This document shows, piece by piece, positions 15,477 through 23,832 of a stretch of 37,627 nt of DNA. This DNA is from Firmicutes bacterium UBA3572 (GTDB taxonomy: Bacteria; Bacillota; Desulfotomaculia; Desulfotomaculales; Desulforudaceae), in assembly GCA_002375985.1 (NCBI GenBank), contig DFNH01000007.1, forward strand, positions 1-37,627, written 5' to 3'. Position 1 is the stretch's first letter. Every line of letters starts with the position of its first letter. The notes under the pieces were generated by a model. It searched no databases. It worked only from the letters and a program-made list of their open reading frames with translations, and was not told the origin of the DNA. The translations under genes were made by a program, and so were the position numbers.

Positions 15477-16823
15477 CTACTGTTTTTGAATACGGCGCAT
15501 GATCTCGTTGATCATTTCCTGCAGGCTAGGGTCGTCCTGTATTTCCCGGGCGATTTTTTCACAGGCGTGGATAACTGTGGTGTGGTCGCGGCCGCCGAAT
15601 TCCTCCCCGATCTTAGGCAGAGAAAGGTCGGTGAGTTCCCGCGTTAGGTACATGGCGATTTGCCGCGGGTAAGCCACGGCCCGGGTACGTTTTTTGGCCT
15701 TGAACTCCTCCGGGCGGAGTTTAAAATAGGCGGCCACCTCCTGCTGAATCATTGGGCAGGTGATCTGCCGCGGTTTGTGGGGCGGCAGGATATCCTTTAA
15801 AACCTCGGCCGCCTTTTCGGGAGTCACCACGGAGCCGGTGAGGGAAGCGTAGGCGGAAACCCGGACAAAAGCCCCCTCCAGTTCCCGAATGTTGGATTGA
15901 ATACGGTCCGCAATCCAGGCGAGGGTTTCGTCGGGTACCAGATTGTTTTCCGCTGCCTGGTTTTTTTTACGCAAAATGGCGATGCGCGTTTCCAAGTCGG
16001 GGGGTTGAATGTCGGCGATTAACCCCCATTCGAAACGCGAACGCAACCTTTCCTCCAGCGTCGGAATCTCTTTCGGGGGCCGGTCGCTGGAAATCACGAT
16101 TTGTTTGTGATCTTCGTAAAGACTGTTGAAAGTGTGGAAAAACTCCTCCTGTGTGCGCTCCTTGCCGGCCAGGAACTGGATGTCATCGATTAGGAGAATG
16201 TCGATGCTACGGTATTTATTGCGAAATTGTGTTGTTTCGTCGTCTTTGATGGCGTTAATTAGTTCATTGGTGAAACGCTCAGAGGTCACATAGCCCACCC
16301 GGTAACGCGAGGAATGCTGCTGCAGGATATGGTGGCCAATGGCGTGCATCAGGTGGGTTTTCCCCAGACCCACCCCTCCGTAGAGGAAAAGGGGATTGTA
16401 GGTCTTGACCGGCGTGTCGGCCACCGCGAAGGCGGCGGCGTGGGCAAAGCGGTTGCTGTTGCCAATCACGAACGAATCGAAGGTATACTTTGGGTTTAAA
16501 GCGGACAGATCGGTCTGCCATTTGTCCGGCGGCGGGTTTTTACCCAGCTGCTTTTGGATTTCCGGCACTTCATTGGAAAGCACGAATTTCAAGGCGACCT
16601 CGTGACCCGCCAATTGTTCGAGGGATTGTTTCATTTGTAGGGCATATCTTTCCATTAACCAGTCGCGCGTGAAATTGTTGGGTACTTCGATCAGGATGGT
16701 ATTATTATGGTAGGCAATAGGTCTTAAAGGTCTGAGCCAATGGTCATAGGACTGCCGGTTGACCTTGCGCGCCAAACCTTCTAAAACCTGGTTCCAAATG
16801 GCCATCATTTCCGGTGGAAGCAT
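15477..16823 (-). CDS. dnaA: Chromosomal replication initiator protein DnaA
   Basis: DnaA opens the origin and recruits helicase. The 448-aa protein has an N-terminal domain I (IWNQVLEGLARKVNRQSYDHWL), Walker A GGVGLGKTHLMHAIGH, Walker B LLIDDIQFLAGKE, sensor motifs, and the domain IV DnaA-box-binding signature GGRDHTTVIHACEKI. ATG at 16823 is preceded by CAGGAGGT. DnaA boxes lie directly upstream and between it and dnaN, so autoregulation is likely. Confidence 0.98.
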   Translation of the reverse strand: MLPPEMMAIWNQVLEGLARKVNRQSYDHWLRPLRPIAYHNNTILIEVPNNFTRDWLMERYALQMKQSLEQLAGHEVALKFVLSNEVPEIQKQLGKNPPPDKWQTDLSALNPKYTFDSFVIGNSNRFAHAAAFAVADTPVKTYNPLFLYGGVGLGKTHLMHAIGHHILQQHSSRYRVGYVTSERFTNELINAIKDDETTQFRNKYRSIDILLIDDIQFLAGKERTQEEFFHTFNSLYEDHKQIVISSDRPPKEIPTLEERLRSRFEWGLIADIQPPDLETRIAILRKKNQAAENNLVPDETLAWIADRIQSNIRELEGAFVRVSAYASLTGSVVTPEKAAEVLKDILPPHKPRQITCPMIQQEVAAYFKLRPEEFKAKKRTRAVAYPRQIAMYLTRELTDLSLPKIGEEFGGRDHTTVIHACEKIAREIQDDPSLQEMINEIMRRIQKQ

Positions 16824-17070
16824 GGCGACCTCCTGTAAAAAATTTTTCAGTCATAAACAATTTATACACAATGTTATACACAGGGTGTGAATGATCTGGC
16901 CTTCGGGCTTTTGAATCTGAACTACAACTGTCGGTGCTAAGTAATAACAACAATAGCAGATTTCTAGGGAGTTATCAACAGACGCCCATGTCACCCTTGG
17001 CGGGTGACACCATCAGAGGATGAAAATGGGCCACTCAGGAATTCGCTTTAGCAAGTTCTTACCAGTAATC

Positions 17071-17100
17071 CGACGACTGACGACCGACGACTAACGACTA
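17071..17100. repeat. CGACGACTGAC-type degenerate repeat tract in oriC region
   Basis: Three CGAC(C/G)AC-like units in 30 bp match the tracts found in the tRNA spacers near 298-323, 557-585 and 757-776. The hairpin that accompanies those copies is missing here. Confidence 0.65.
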
Positions 17101-17172
17101 TTTTCAGGGCAGGCGGTCTTTTTAGAGTGACTCTGAAAGCTTTCGCGCTTGACCCCCGCCCCGGACCCTCAT

Positions 17173-17219
17173 TTGCCCGGAACTATTTTACCCATAGGGT
17201 TTTTACTATGGGGGCAAAC
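17173..17219. other. Long inverted repeat between oriC and rpmH
   Basis: CCCATAG (17191-17197) pairs with CTATGGG (17206-17212), and TTTGCC (17173-17178) with GGCAAA (about 17214-17219), giving a bulged stem-loop upstream of the rpmH promoter. The role is unknown; there is no T-run of a terminator. Confidence 0.45.
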
Positions 17220-17246
17220 AGACTTTTGCCCGTCCTCTGTCACTCC

Positions 17247-17276
17247 TTGACTGGCGCGGGAAGGATACTTTATAAT
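17247..17276 (+). promoter_or_regulatory. Sigma-A-type promoter of rpmH
   Basis: TTGACT (17247-17252), an 18-bp spacer and a perfect TATAAT (17271-17276) lie 49 bp before the rpmH start. It is the strongest plus-strand promoter in the window. Confidence 0.85.
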
Positions 17277-17325
17277 GTTCTGTGACCTATGCGAAGTTTC
17301 CAGGAATTGCCCAGGAGGTGCAGCG

Positions 17326-17460
17326 TTGAAAAGAACTTACCAGCCGAAAAAGAGGAAAAGAAAGCGCTTACACGGGTTTCTCCGCCGCATGCGGACAAGG
17401 TCCGGAAGGAACGTAATTAGGCGCAGGCGGGCGAAAGGAAGAAAGAGACTGACCGCGTAA
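17326..17460 (+). CDS. rpmH: 50S ribosomal protein L34
   Basis: The 44-aa highly basic protein starts KRTYQPKKRKRKRLHGFLRRM and ends GRKRLTA, matching L34 throughout. The start is TTG at 17326, preceded by CCAGGAGGTG; the open frame further upstream (from 17275) is untranslated leader. It heads the rpmH-rnpA-yidD-yidC-jag cluster. Confidence 0.97.
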   Translation: MKRTYQPKKRKRKRLHGFLRRMRTRSGRNVIRRRRAKGRKRLTA

Positions 17461-17479
17461 GCCGCTGGCGGGCTTTTTT
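17459..17479 (+). terminator. Terminator or attenuator after rpmH
   Basis: AAGCC and GGCTT pair around a short loop directly at the rpmH stop and are followed by TTTTT. The stem is short, so partial read-through into rnpA is likely. That would fit the need for much more L34 than RnpA. Confidence 0.6.
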
Positions 17480-17525
17480 GTTTGGTGAAGAAATATTTTA
17501 AGGAAGCGAATGTGCGGCACGTCTA

Positions 17526-17849
17526 ATGGGAATAATCACCATTAAGGACAGTCGGACTTACCAAAAGGTTTTTACCCAGGGAAGTTTCCAGGCGGACCGG
17601 CTCCTCGTATTGTACCGCCGGCCTAATAGAACCGGGGAGAGCCGTTTTGGTTTTGCGGTAAGTCGGAAATTAGGCGGTGCGGTCGTACGCAACCGGGTGC
17701 GGCGCCGGCTGAAGGAGATCTGCCGGCGGCACCAGGCTGTTTTTCCCGCCGGTTACGATTACGTGGTGATTGCGCGGCCGCCGGCGGTAGAGGCGGAGTA
17801 TCGCGCCTTAGAGGGCAGTCTGCTAAAACTGGCAGGTAGTTTACGATGA
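17526..17849 (+). CDS. rnpA: Ribonuclease P protein component
   Basis: RnpA is the protein cofactor of RNase P, which trims tRNA 5' ends. The 107-aa protein has the RNR motif in VVRNRVRRRLKEICRRH (about residues 55-70) and the conserved GFAVSRKLGGAV before it. The ATG at 17526 has only a weak ribosome-binding site. The stop overlaps the yidD start (ATGATG). Confidence 0.93.
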   Translation: MGIITIKDSRTYQKVFTQGSFQADRLLVLYRRPNRTGESRFGFAVSRKLGGAVVRNRVRRRLKEICRRHQAVFPAGYDYVVIARPPAVEAEYRALEGSLLKLAGSLR

Positions 17850-18061
17850 TGTGGTGTAGGCAGTTGGTGATTAAGCTGATTAGGGCCTATCAGGTAGGTA
17901 TTTCGCCGCTTTTCCCGTCTACCTGCCGGTTTTATCCTTCGTGTTCCGAATATGCCTTGCAGGCGATCGCTAAATACGGTTTGTTGCGCGGCGGAATCCG
18001 GGCCTGCTGGCGGATTTTGCGGTGCCACCCTTTGTCTCCGGGCGGTTACGACCCGGTTTAA
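17846..18061 (+). CDS. yidD: Membrane protein insertion efficiency factor YidD
   Basis: The 71-aa protein has the family signature YQVGISPLFPSTCRFYPSCSEYALQAI and the C-terminal RCHPLSPGGYDPV. YidD assists YidC-dependent insertion at the inner face of the membrane. The start ATG at 17846 overlaps the rnpA stop, so the two are translationally coupled. Confidence 0.95.
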   Translation: MMWCRQLVIKLIRAYQVGISPLFPSTCRFYPSCSEYALQAIAKYGLLRGGIRACWRILRCHPLSPGGYDPV

Positions 18062-18085
18062 ACTCTTTTCTGGGGGTAAAAACAT

Positions 18086-18958
18086 TTGTTTGAAGCACTA
18101 GGCAACGGGATAACCGCGCTCATCAATTGGTTATACGGGCTGACTCTGGCTGTTGGGGTGCCCAGTTACGGTTTGGCCATTATCCTGGTCACGATTCTGA
18201 TCAAAATTGTTTTACATCCGTTAACGCGGATTCAAATGCGCTCCATGGCCCAGATGAGCCAGTTGCAACCGGAGATTAAGCGCATTCAGGACGCTTACGG
18301 AAAAGACAAGCAGAAGATGCAGCAGAAGATAATGGAGCTTTACAAAGAACGCAAGGTCAACCCCATGTCCGGTTGTTTGCTGCTTCTGGTGCAGTTACCG
18401 ATCTTGATCGCTTTGTACCGGGCCTTGTGGGATTTCCCGTACTTAAACCCGGAGCACGCCGGTTTTCTGTGGATTGAGAACCTGAGCCTGCGGGATCCGC
18501 TGTTCATTCTCCCGGTGCTGGCGGCGGTGACCACCTTTGTGCAGGTCAAACTGAGCATGGCTCTGAGCGCGAACACCGGGAACCCGGCTCAGGAATCAAT
18601 GCAAAAGATAATGTTGACCGTGATGCCGCTGTTCATCGGCTGGATTAGCGCCACCCTGCCGGCCGGTCTTTCGGTTTACTGGGTGACCTTTAACGTGGTC
18701 GGTAGCATACAGCAGGTGCTTATTAACAAACAATTGTTAGGGAAGTCGGGTCCGCAGCAAAAAGAGGACGAAGCGCCTGCGGGTGGGGAAACGAAGAAAA
18801 GACTGGTAGAGGTGCCGGCGGGCGGCAAACCGGCGCCGGCCAAAAACTCGGGGAAGAAATCTTCCGCGAAGGGCAGGCGTGGCAAGCCCGGTAAGGAGGA
18901 GGTAGCACAGGGTGAAGGTGGTCGAAGGAAGCGGAAGAAACGTGGAGGAGGCAGTTGA
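18086..18958 (+). CDS. yidC: Membrane protein insertase YidC (SpoIIIJ/OxaA type)
   Basis: This 290-aa Gram-positive-type YidC has four or five hydrophobic segments (about residues 8-50, 90-112, 133-153, 176-220), with the cytoplasmic hairpin between the first two (RIQMRSMAQMSQLQPEIKRIQDAYGKDKQKM). The tail after residue 220 is very rich in lysine, glycine and arginine (KKSSAKGRRGKPGK), as in YidC forms that bind ribosomes. No lipoprotein signal is visible at the N-terminus. TTG at 18086 follows TGGGGGTA. The 3' end overlaps jag by 47 bp. Confidence 0.95.
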   Translation: MFEALGNGITALINWLYGLTLAVGVPSYGLAIILVTILIKIVLHPLTRIQMRSMAQMSQLQPEIKRIQDAYGKDKQKMQQKIMELYKERKVNPMSGCLLLLVQLPILIALYRALWDFPYLNPEHAGFLWIENLSLRDPLFILPVLAAVTTFVQVKLSMALSANTGNPAQESMQKIMLTVMPLFIGWISATLPAGLSVYWVTFNVVGSIQQVLINKQLLGKSGPQQKEDEAPAGGETKKRLVEVPAGGKPAPAKNSGKKSSAKGRRGKPGKEEVAQGEGGRRKRKKRGGGS

Positions 18959-19532
18959 GGAAGCCCTCAGGGAACTAGGGGTAAGCCGGGAGCGCGTGGA
19001 CGTCGAGGTGTTAGAAGAGCCTTCGCGCGGTTTGTTTGGGATCCTGGGGAGCCGCCGGGCACGGGTAAGGGTTATGCTCAAGGAGACGGCGGTGGACCGG
19101 GCCCGGGCCTTCCTGGAAAAGGTTACGGGGGCTATGGATATTCAGGCCAAGATCTCGATCGACGAGCGGGAACAAGATATTTATATAGGCCTGGAAGGCC
19201 AGAATCTCGGCATCCTGATCGGCAGGCGAGGCGAAACGCTGAATGCTCTCCAGTATTTGTTGAACTTAGTGGTGAATAAAAACTGTAAGGATAAAAAGCG
19301 CATCTTTCTGGACGTCGAGGGTTACCGTAAAAAGCGCGAGGATACTCTGGTGAGTTTGGCGCACAAGTTGGCCGAGAAGGCGAAGCGGCGCGGGCGCAGT
19401 GTGGTTTTAGAACCGATGAACCCGCAGGAAAGACGGATCATCCACACCACCCTGCGCGGCCGGGACGACGTGTACACCTTTAGTGAAGGGGAGGATCCCT
19501 TCCGTAAGATCATCATCGTACCCCGAAAGTAG
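18912..19532 (+). CDS. jag: RNA-binding protein Jag/KhpB (Jag-N, KH and R3H domains)
   Basis: The 206-aa protein has a Jag-N domain (residues 1-50, ending SRGLFGILGSRRARVRV), a type II KH domain with GILIGRRGETLNALQYL (about 95-120), and a C-terminal R3H domain with NPQERRIIHTTLRG. Jag/KhpB binds RNA with KhpA and affects cell elongation and division in Firmicutes. GTG at 18912 follows AAGGAGGAGG and lies inside the end of yidC. Confidence 0.93.
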   Translation: MKVVEGSGRNVEEAVEEALRELGVSRERVDVEVLEEPSRGLFGILGSRRARVRVMLKETAVDRARAFLEKVTGAMDIQAKISIDEREQDIYIGLEGQNLGILIGRRGETLNALQYLLNLVVNKNCKDKKRIFLDVEGYRKKREDTLVSLAHKLAEKAKRRGRSVVLEPMNPQERRIIHTTLRGRDDVYTFSEGEDPFRKIIIVPRK

Positions 19533-20927
19533 GTGTGGGGGTTGCTGCACGATACGATTGCAGCTATTGCCACGCCCCCGGGGGAGGGCGGTATCGGCAT
19601 TGTTCGTATCAGCGGCCCGGCGGCTCTTGAGATCGCCGGGCGTTTGTTCCGTCCGGCCGTGGCCCAGGACTGGCGGTCCGGACCCGGATACCGGTTGTAT
19701 TACGGTTACGTGGTGGATCCGGCAACCGGTGAAACGGTAGACGAGGTACTGTTGGCGCTGATGCGTGCGCCCAAAAGCTATACCCGGGAAGACGTGGTGG
19801 AAATCAACGGCCACGGCGGGATCGTGCCGCTCCGGCGGATTTTACAACTGGTACTTGATTACGGAGCCAGGCTCGCCGAGCCTGGCGAATTTACCCGGCG
19901 GGCCTTTCTGAACGGCCGCCTGGATCTGGCCCAGGCGGAGGCTATTCTGGATGTGATCCGGGCCCGTACCGATAACGGCCTCCGGATCGCCGTAGAGCAA
20001 CTGCGCGGCGCCCTCTCGGAGCGGATCGGGGTGTTGCGGAACACTGTGCTGGGTGTGCTGGCTGAAATGGAGGCGGGAATCGACTTTCCCGAGGAGGAAG
20101 ATGTGCCCCAGACCGAGGCAGACGCTCTAATCGGGCGCCTGCAGGAGGTGGCGGACGAATGCGGGCGGCTGCTGGCCGGGGCGGACGCGGGCCGGGTATA
20201 CCGGGAGGGCCTGGGTGTAGCCATCGTGGGCAAGCCGAACGTGGGTAAATCTTCGCTTCTAAACGCTCTTTTGCGTGAGGCGCGGGCCATTGTGACCGAC
20301 GTTCCCGGCACCACCAGGGACGTCATCGAAGAGACGGTGAACATCAGGGGTATCCCCGTGCGGTTGTTGGATACGGCGGGACTGCGGGAAACCGAAGATA
20401 CGGTAGAAAGGATCGGGGTGGCCCGGACGCGGAGCGTGGTGGCCGAGGCCGACCTGGTGTTGGCGGTGCTGGACGCGGCAACGGGAATCACGGATGAGGA
20501 TCGTGAAGTGCTTGCCGTGGCGGCGGCCAAGCCCATGTTGGTCGTGATCAACAAGATAGACTTGGCACCGGCGGGCATTACGCCCGAGGCCGTACGGGCC
20601 TTCGTGAAGGCGCCGGTGTTGCGGATGGCCGTCCGTGAAGGAGTAGGCCTGGACAAACTCGAAGAAACCATCGCCGAACTGGTTTTGGGCGGCCACGTAG
20701 CCGGGCGCGATCCGATCCTGGTTTCCAATGTCCGGCACAAAAACGCCCTGGAAAGGGCCCGGCGCCACCTGGACGAGGCGCGGGCGGCCTTGGCCGGGGG
20801 GTGGCCCCTGGAGCTGGCGGCGATCGACGTGCGGAATGCCCTGGACGCCCTCGGGGAGATCACCGGCACCACGGTGTCCGACGATCTTTTGGACCGGATT
20901 TTTGGGGATTTTTGCATCGGCAAATAA
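19533..20927 (+). CDS. mnmE: tRNA uridine-5-carboxymethylaminomethyl modification GTPase MnmE
   Basis: MnmE works with MnmG to build cmnm5U at the wobble position of certain tRNAs. The 464-aa protein has the N-terminal folate-binding domain (DTIAAIATPPGEGGIGIVRISG), then the G domain with GKPNVGKSSLLNALL, the GTTRD loop, DTAGLRETED and NKID, and it ends with the conserved CIGK, whose cysteine is needed for the modification. GTG at 19533 immediately follows the jag stop. Confidence 0.97.
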   Translation: MWGLLHDTIAAIATPPGEGGIGIVRISGPAALEIAGRLFRPAVAQDWRSGPGYRLYYGYVVDPATGETVDEVLLALMRAPKSYTREDVVEINGHGGIVPLRRILQLVLDYGARLAEPGEFTRRAFLNGRLDLAQAEAILDVIRARTDNGLRIAVEQLRGALSERIGVLRNTVLGVLAEMEAGIDFPEEEDVPQTEADALIGRLQEVADECGRLLAGADAGRVYREGLGVAIVGKPNVGKSSLLNALLREARAIVTDVPGTTRDVIEETVNIRGIPVRLLDTAGLRETEDTVERIGVARTRSVVAEADLVLAVLDAATGITDEDREVLAVAAAKPMLVVINKIDLAPAGITPEAVRAFVKAPVLRMAVREGVGLDKLEETIAELVLGGHVAGRDPILVSNVRHKNALERARRHLDEARAALAGGWPLELAAIDVRNALDALGEITGTTVSDDLLDRIFGDFCIGK

Positions 20928-21012
20928 ATGGGGACAGCCCCCAGGCACCGGCACGGGGATAAAAAGGTGTTTTGTGCAATACGCAATCTTGTTGGCGGGG
21001 GAGGTGAAGGAA
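20928..21012 (+). other. Short mnmE-mnmG spacer
   Basis: The 85-bp gap contains GGGGACAGCCCCC (20931-20943), an interrupted palindrome, then CAGGCACCGGCACGGGG. It ends with the mnmG ribosome-binding site GGGGGAGGTGA. No promoter or terminator is clear. Confidence 0.4.
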
Positions 21013-22962
21013 ATGGAATACACGGCCGGCAAGTACGACGTCATCGTGGTTGGCGGCGGGCACGCCGGTTGTGAGGCGGCGCTGGCCGCGGCCCGCCTGG
21101 GTTGTCGCACCTTACTGTTGACTTTGAACATAGATTTTGTGGCCCTCATGCCCTGTAACCCCGCGGTCGGAGGACCGGGTAAGGGGCATCTGGTACGGGA
21201 GATCGACGCCCTCGGGGGTGAGATGGCTCGGAACACCGACCGCGCGGCCATTCAGGTGCGGATGCTGAATACCCGCAAGGGCCCGGCCGTGCGCGCGCTG
21301 AGGGCGCAGACCGACAAGCGATTGTACCAGGAATATATGCGACGGGTAGTTGAAAGCGAGCCGCATCTGGACCTGAAGCAGGCCCAGGTGGAAAGGCTGC
21401 TTATTGAAGGTGATGCCGTCCGCGGGGTGGTCACGCGTACCGGGGCGCGGTTCCTCGCGCCGGTGGTGGTGGTGACCACCGGCACTTACCTACGGTCGCG
21501 GATCCTGGTGGGCCAAGTGAGCTACGAAGGGGCACCTAACGGCCAGTTTCCGGCGGTCGGACTGGCTGCCAGCCTCCGGGAAGCGGGCTTTGAAATGGGC
21601 AGGTTTAAGACCGGCACGCCGCCGCGGGTCGACCGGCGGACGGTGGACTTTTCCCGGATGAGTCCGCAGTTTGGGGACGAAAAGCTGCTACAGTTTTCCT
21701 TTACTTCCGATATCCGGGAACGGATACAAGTGCCGTGCTGGTTGACCTACACCTCGCCGCGTACCCACGAGATCATTCGTGAGAATTTAGATCGCTCCCC
21801 CCTGTACACGGGCATTATTCAGGGCACCGGGCCGCGATACTGTCCGTCCATTGAGGATAAGGTGGTGCGCTTTGCGGACCGAGAACGGCATCAGGTGTTT
21901 GTGGAACCGGAAGGGATGCACACCAACGAGCTGTACGTGCAGGGGATGTCCACTAGTCTGCCCGAAGAGGTTCAGTTGGCCATGTTGCGGAGCATTCCCG
22001 GGCTGGAGAAGGTGGAGATCGTCCGCTACGGATACGCCATCGAGTACGACTATGTCGTGCCTACGCAGCTGAAGCCCAGTCTGGAAACCAAGGCGGTGGC
22101 GGGCCTCTTCCTGGCGGGACAGATCAACGGCACTTCGGGTTACGAGGAAGCGGCCGCGCAAGGCTTGGTGGCCGGAATCAACGCCGCCCAGTTCGTGCGG
22201 GGGCGGGCACCGCTGGTGATCAGCCGTGCCGAGGGATATATCGGCGTGCTGATTGACGACCTGGTCACCAAAGGCACCCGGGAACCGTACCGGATTTTTA
22301 CCTCGCGGGCCGAGTACCGTCTGGCGCTGCGCCAGGACAACGCCGACCTCCGTTTCACCGAACGGGCGCACGAGATCGGGCTGGTTTCGGGTGCCCGGTA
22401 CGAGCGGTATCTGCGGAAGCGGGAAGAGATCGAGCGAGAGTTGGGGCGTCTGGAGCAGACGGTGGTGCCGGTTACGGATGAGGTCCAAGAGTGGCTGGCC
22501 GCGCGCGGTTCGGCGCCGCTGGCCAAGCCTACCCGACTGTGCGACTTGTTGCGGCGTCCAGAAATCGGTTACAGGGATTTGGCGCCGTTGGGACTGGCCA
22601 ATTCCGGGCTGGCCGAGGACGTGGTGGCGGAAATCGAAAACCAGGTCAAGTATGCGGGGTATATTCAAAAGCAGTTGGCGCAGGTGGCCCGGTTTGAAAA
22701 AATGGAGGCGCGGCGTATTCCCGCCGATTTAGATTACGGGGAGGTTTGCGGTCTGTCCAGGGAAGCGGCCGAGAAACTGGCGGCCATCCGCCCGGTTTCG
22801 ATCGGCCAGGCAGGCCGCATCTCCGGGGTAAGCCCGGCCGATATCGCCGTGCTTTTGGTGCATTTGGAGAAGCGGCGGCGTGTGAAGGAGAGTGGCGATG
22901 GAACCGGAAGCGGTCCGGATGCTCCGGACGGGTGCGGCGCGCTGGGGGCTGGCTCTGGATAA
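21013..22962 (+). CDS. mnmG: tRNA uridine-5-carboxymethylaminomethyl modification enzyme MnmG (GidA)
   Basis: MnmG is the FAD/NADH-dependent partner of MnmE. The start ATG at 21013 follows GGAGGTGAAGG and gives a 649-aa protein; the open frame upstream lies inside mnmE. The FAD-binding GGGHAGCEAALAAARLG is at residues about 13-29. Also present are CNPAVGGPGKGHLVREIDALGG, GRFKTGTPPRVD, and the C-terminal tRNA-binding LSREAAEKLAAIRPVSIGQAGRISGVSPADIAVLL. The last 35 residues run on through the start of rsmG (65-bp overlap) as a glycine-rich tail. Confidence 0.97.
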   Translation: MEYTAGKYDVIVVGGGHAGCEAALAAARLGCRTLLLTLNIDFVALMPCNPAVGGPGKGHLVREIDALGGEMARNTDRAAIQVRMLNTRKGPAVRALRAQTDKRLYQEYMRRVVESEPHLDLKQAQVERLLIEGDAVRGVVTRTGARFLAPVVVVTTGTYLRSRILVGQVSYEGAPNGQFPAVGLAASLREAGFEMGRFKTGTPPRVDRRTVDFSRMSPQFGDEKLLQFSFTSDIRERIQVPCWLTYTSPRTHEIIRENLDRSPLYTGIIQGTGPRYCPSIEDKVVRFADRERHQVFVEPEGMHTNELYVQGMSTSLPEEVQLAMLRSIPGLEKVEIVRYGYAIEYDYVVPTQLKPSLETKAVAGLFLAGQINGTSGYEEAAAQGLVAGINAAQFVRGRAPLVISRAEGYIGVLIDDLVTKGTREPYRIFTSRAEYRLALRQDNADLRFTERAHEIGLVSGARYERYLRKREEIERELGRLEQTVVPVTDEVQEWLAARGSAPLAKPTRLCDLLRRPEIGYRDLAPLGLANSGLAEDVVAEIENQVKYAGYIQKQLAQVARFEKMEARRIPADLDYGEVCGLSREAAEKLAAIRPVSIGQAGRISGVSPADIAVLLVHLEKRRRVKESGDGTGSGPDAPDGCGALGAGSG

Positions 22963-23623
22963 CGGGCAGATTGATCTTTTCGGGCGCTTCCTGGAAGGCT
23001 TGATCGCAGCGGCGGCACGTACCAATCTTACGGCCATCCGGGAACCCCTGGAGATCGTGAGCAAACATTTCTTGGATTCCCTGGCGGGCAGCCGGGTGCT
23101 GGGGAGGGTCACGCCCGGGAGTCGGCTGATCGATGTCGGCAGCGGCGCTGGTTTCCCCGGTCTGCCCTTGAAGATCGCCTGCCCGGGGCTTGAAATTACG
23201 TTATTAGAGGCCAGCGGCAGGAAGGCCGCTTTTCTGCGCGATATGGTTGCCCGGCTGGGCTTGGCCGGCGTGCGGGTGGTGCACGCCCGGGCCGAAGAGG
23301 CCGGGCGGGATCCGGAACACCGAGAACGTTACAGGTTCGCGGTGGCGCGGGCGGTGGCCGAGGTTCGGGTTCTGGTTGAATACTGTCTCCCCTTCCTTTG
23401 CGTGGGCGGTCTGTTCATCGCTTACAAGGGACCGGACATTTATCCGGAGCTGGAACGGGCGGAGAGGGCCCTGGCGGCTTTGGGTGGCGTCGTACGCGAG
23501 GTGGAGGAATTTCGCCTGCCCGAGGCGGAAGCCGGGCGCTCCCTGGTGGTGATCGAAAAGCGGGCCCCCACACCCGCGCGTTTCCCGCGACGTCCCGGCA
23601 TGGCCGCGAAGAGGCCGTTGTAA
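22898..23623 (+). CDS. rsmG: 16S rRNA (guanine527-N7)-methyltransferase
   Basis: RsmG (GidB) methylates G527 of 16S rRNA using SAM. The protein has the SAM-binding motif DVGSGAGFPGLPLKIA and the downstream LLEASGRKAAFLRDMV, typical of the family. I set the start at ATG 22898 (241 aa), preceded by AAGGAGA; a GTG six bases upstream is also in frame. The gene overlaps mnmG by 65 bp and ends in a basic tail (RFPRRPGMAAKRPL). Confidence 0.95.
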   Translation: MEPEAVRMLRTGAARWGLALDNGQIDLFGRFLEGLIAAAARTNLTAIREPLEIVSKHFLDSLAGSRVLGRVTPGSRLIDVGSGAGFPGLPLKIACPGLEITLLEASGRKAAFLRDMVARLGLAGVRVVHARAEEAGRDPEHRERYRFAVARAVAEVRVLVEYCLPFLCVGGLFIAYKGPDIYPELERAERALAALGGVVREVEEFRLPEAEAGRSLVVIEKRAPTPARFPRRPGMAAKRPL

Positions 23624-23832
23624 TTAGTTTTAGTTCCTGCTGAAAACGCTGCCTGGCGTGCCCCCCCGGAGCTAAGCGCTCGTAAGGTTACTTTTCCGGC
23701 AGGATCTTTAGGTTAGATTGTTTCTCGTGCGGGGATCGCTTGGCGGGTAGCAGGATTTTTTTGTCACGTTGTGGAATAACCCCTCAGGTTCGGGTCTTTT
23801 TCATTACGGCTAAGTAAACGGGGGGTCTTGTC
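23624..23832 (+). other. rsmG-parA intergenic region
   Basis: This 209-bp gap lacks the noc gene found here in Bacillus. ACCC/GGGT around CTCAGGTTC followed by CTTTTT (about 23778-23801) may be a weak terminator. No clear promoter could be assigned. Confidence 0.35.

Larger units (their letters stand above)
16824..17246. other. Chromosomal replication origin (oriC) region
   Basis: The gap between the divergent dnaA and rpmH genes holds two TTATACACA boxes in direct orientation (16862-16870 and 16874-16882) and TTATCAACA (16972-16980). Each differs from TTATCCACA by one base. AT-rich tracts (16838-16866 and about 16940-16965, TAATAACAACAATAG) could be the unwinding element. A repeat tract lies at 17071-17100 and a stem-loop at 17173-17219. 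Strand divergence of genes at this point also marks the origin. Confidence 0.85.

Noticed and set aside
20728..21012. N-terminal extension of MnmG
   Set aside because: Lies within mnmE in another frame; the ATG at 21013 with GGAGGTGA matches the family start.
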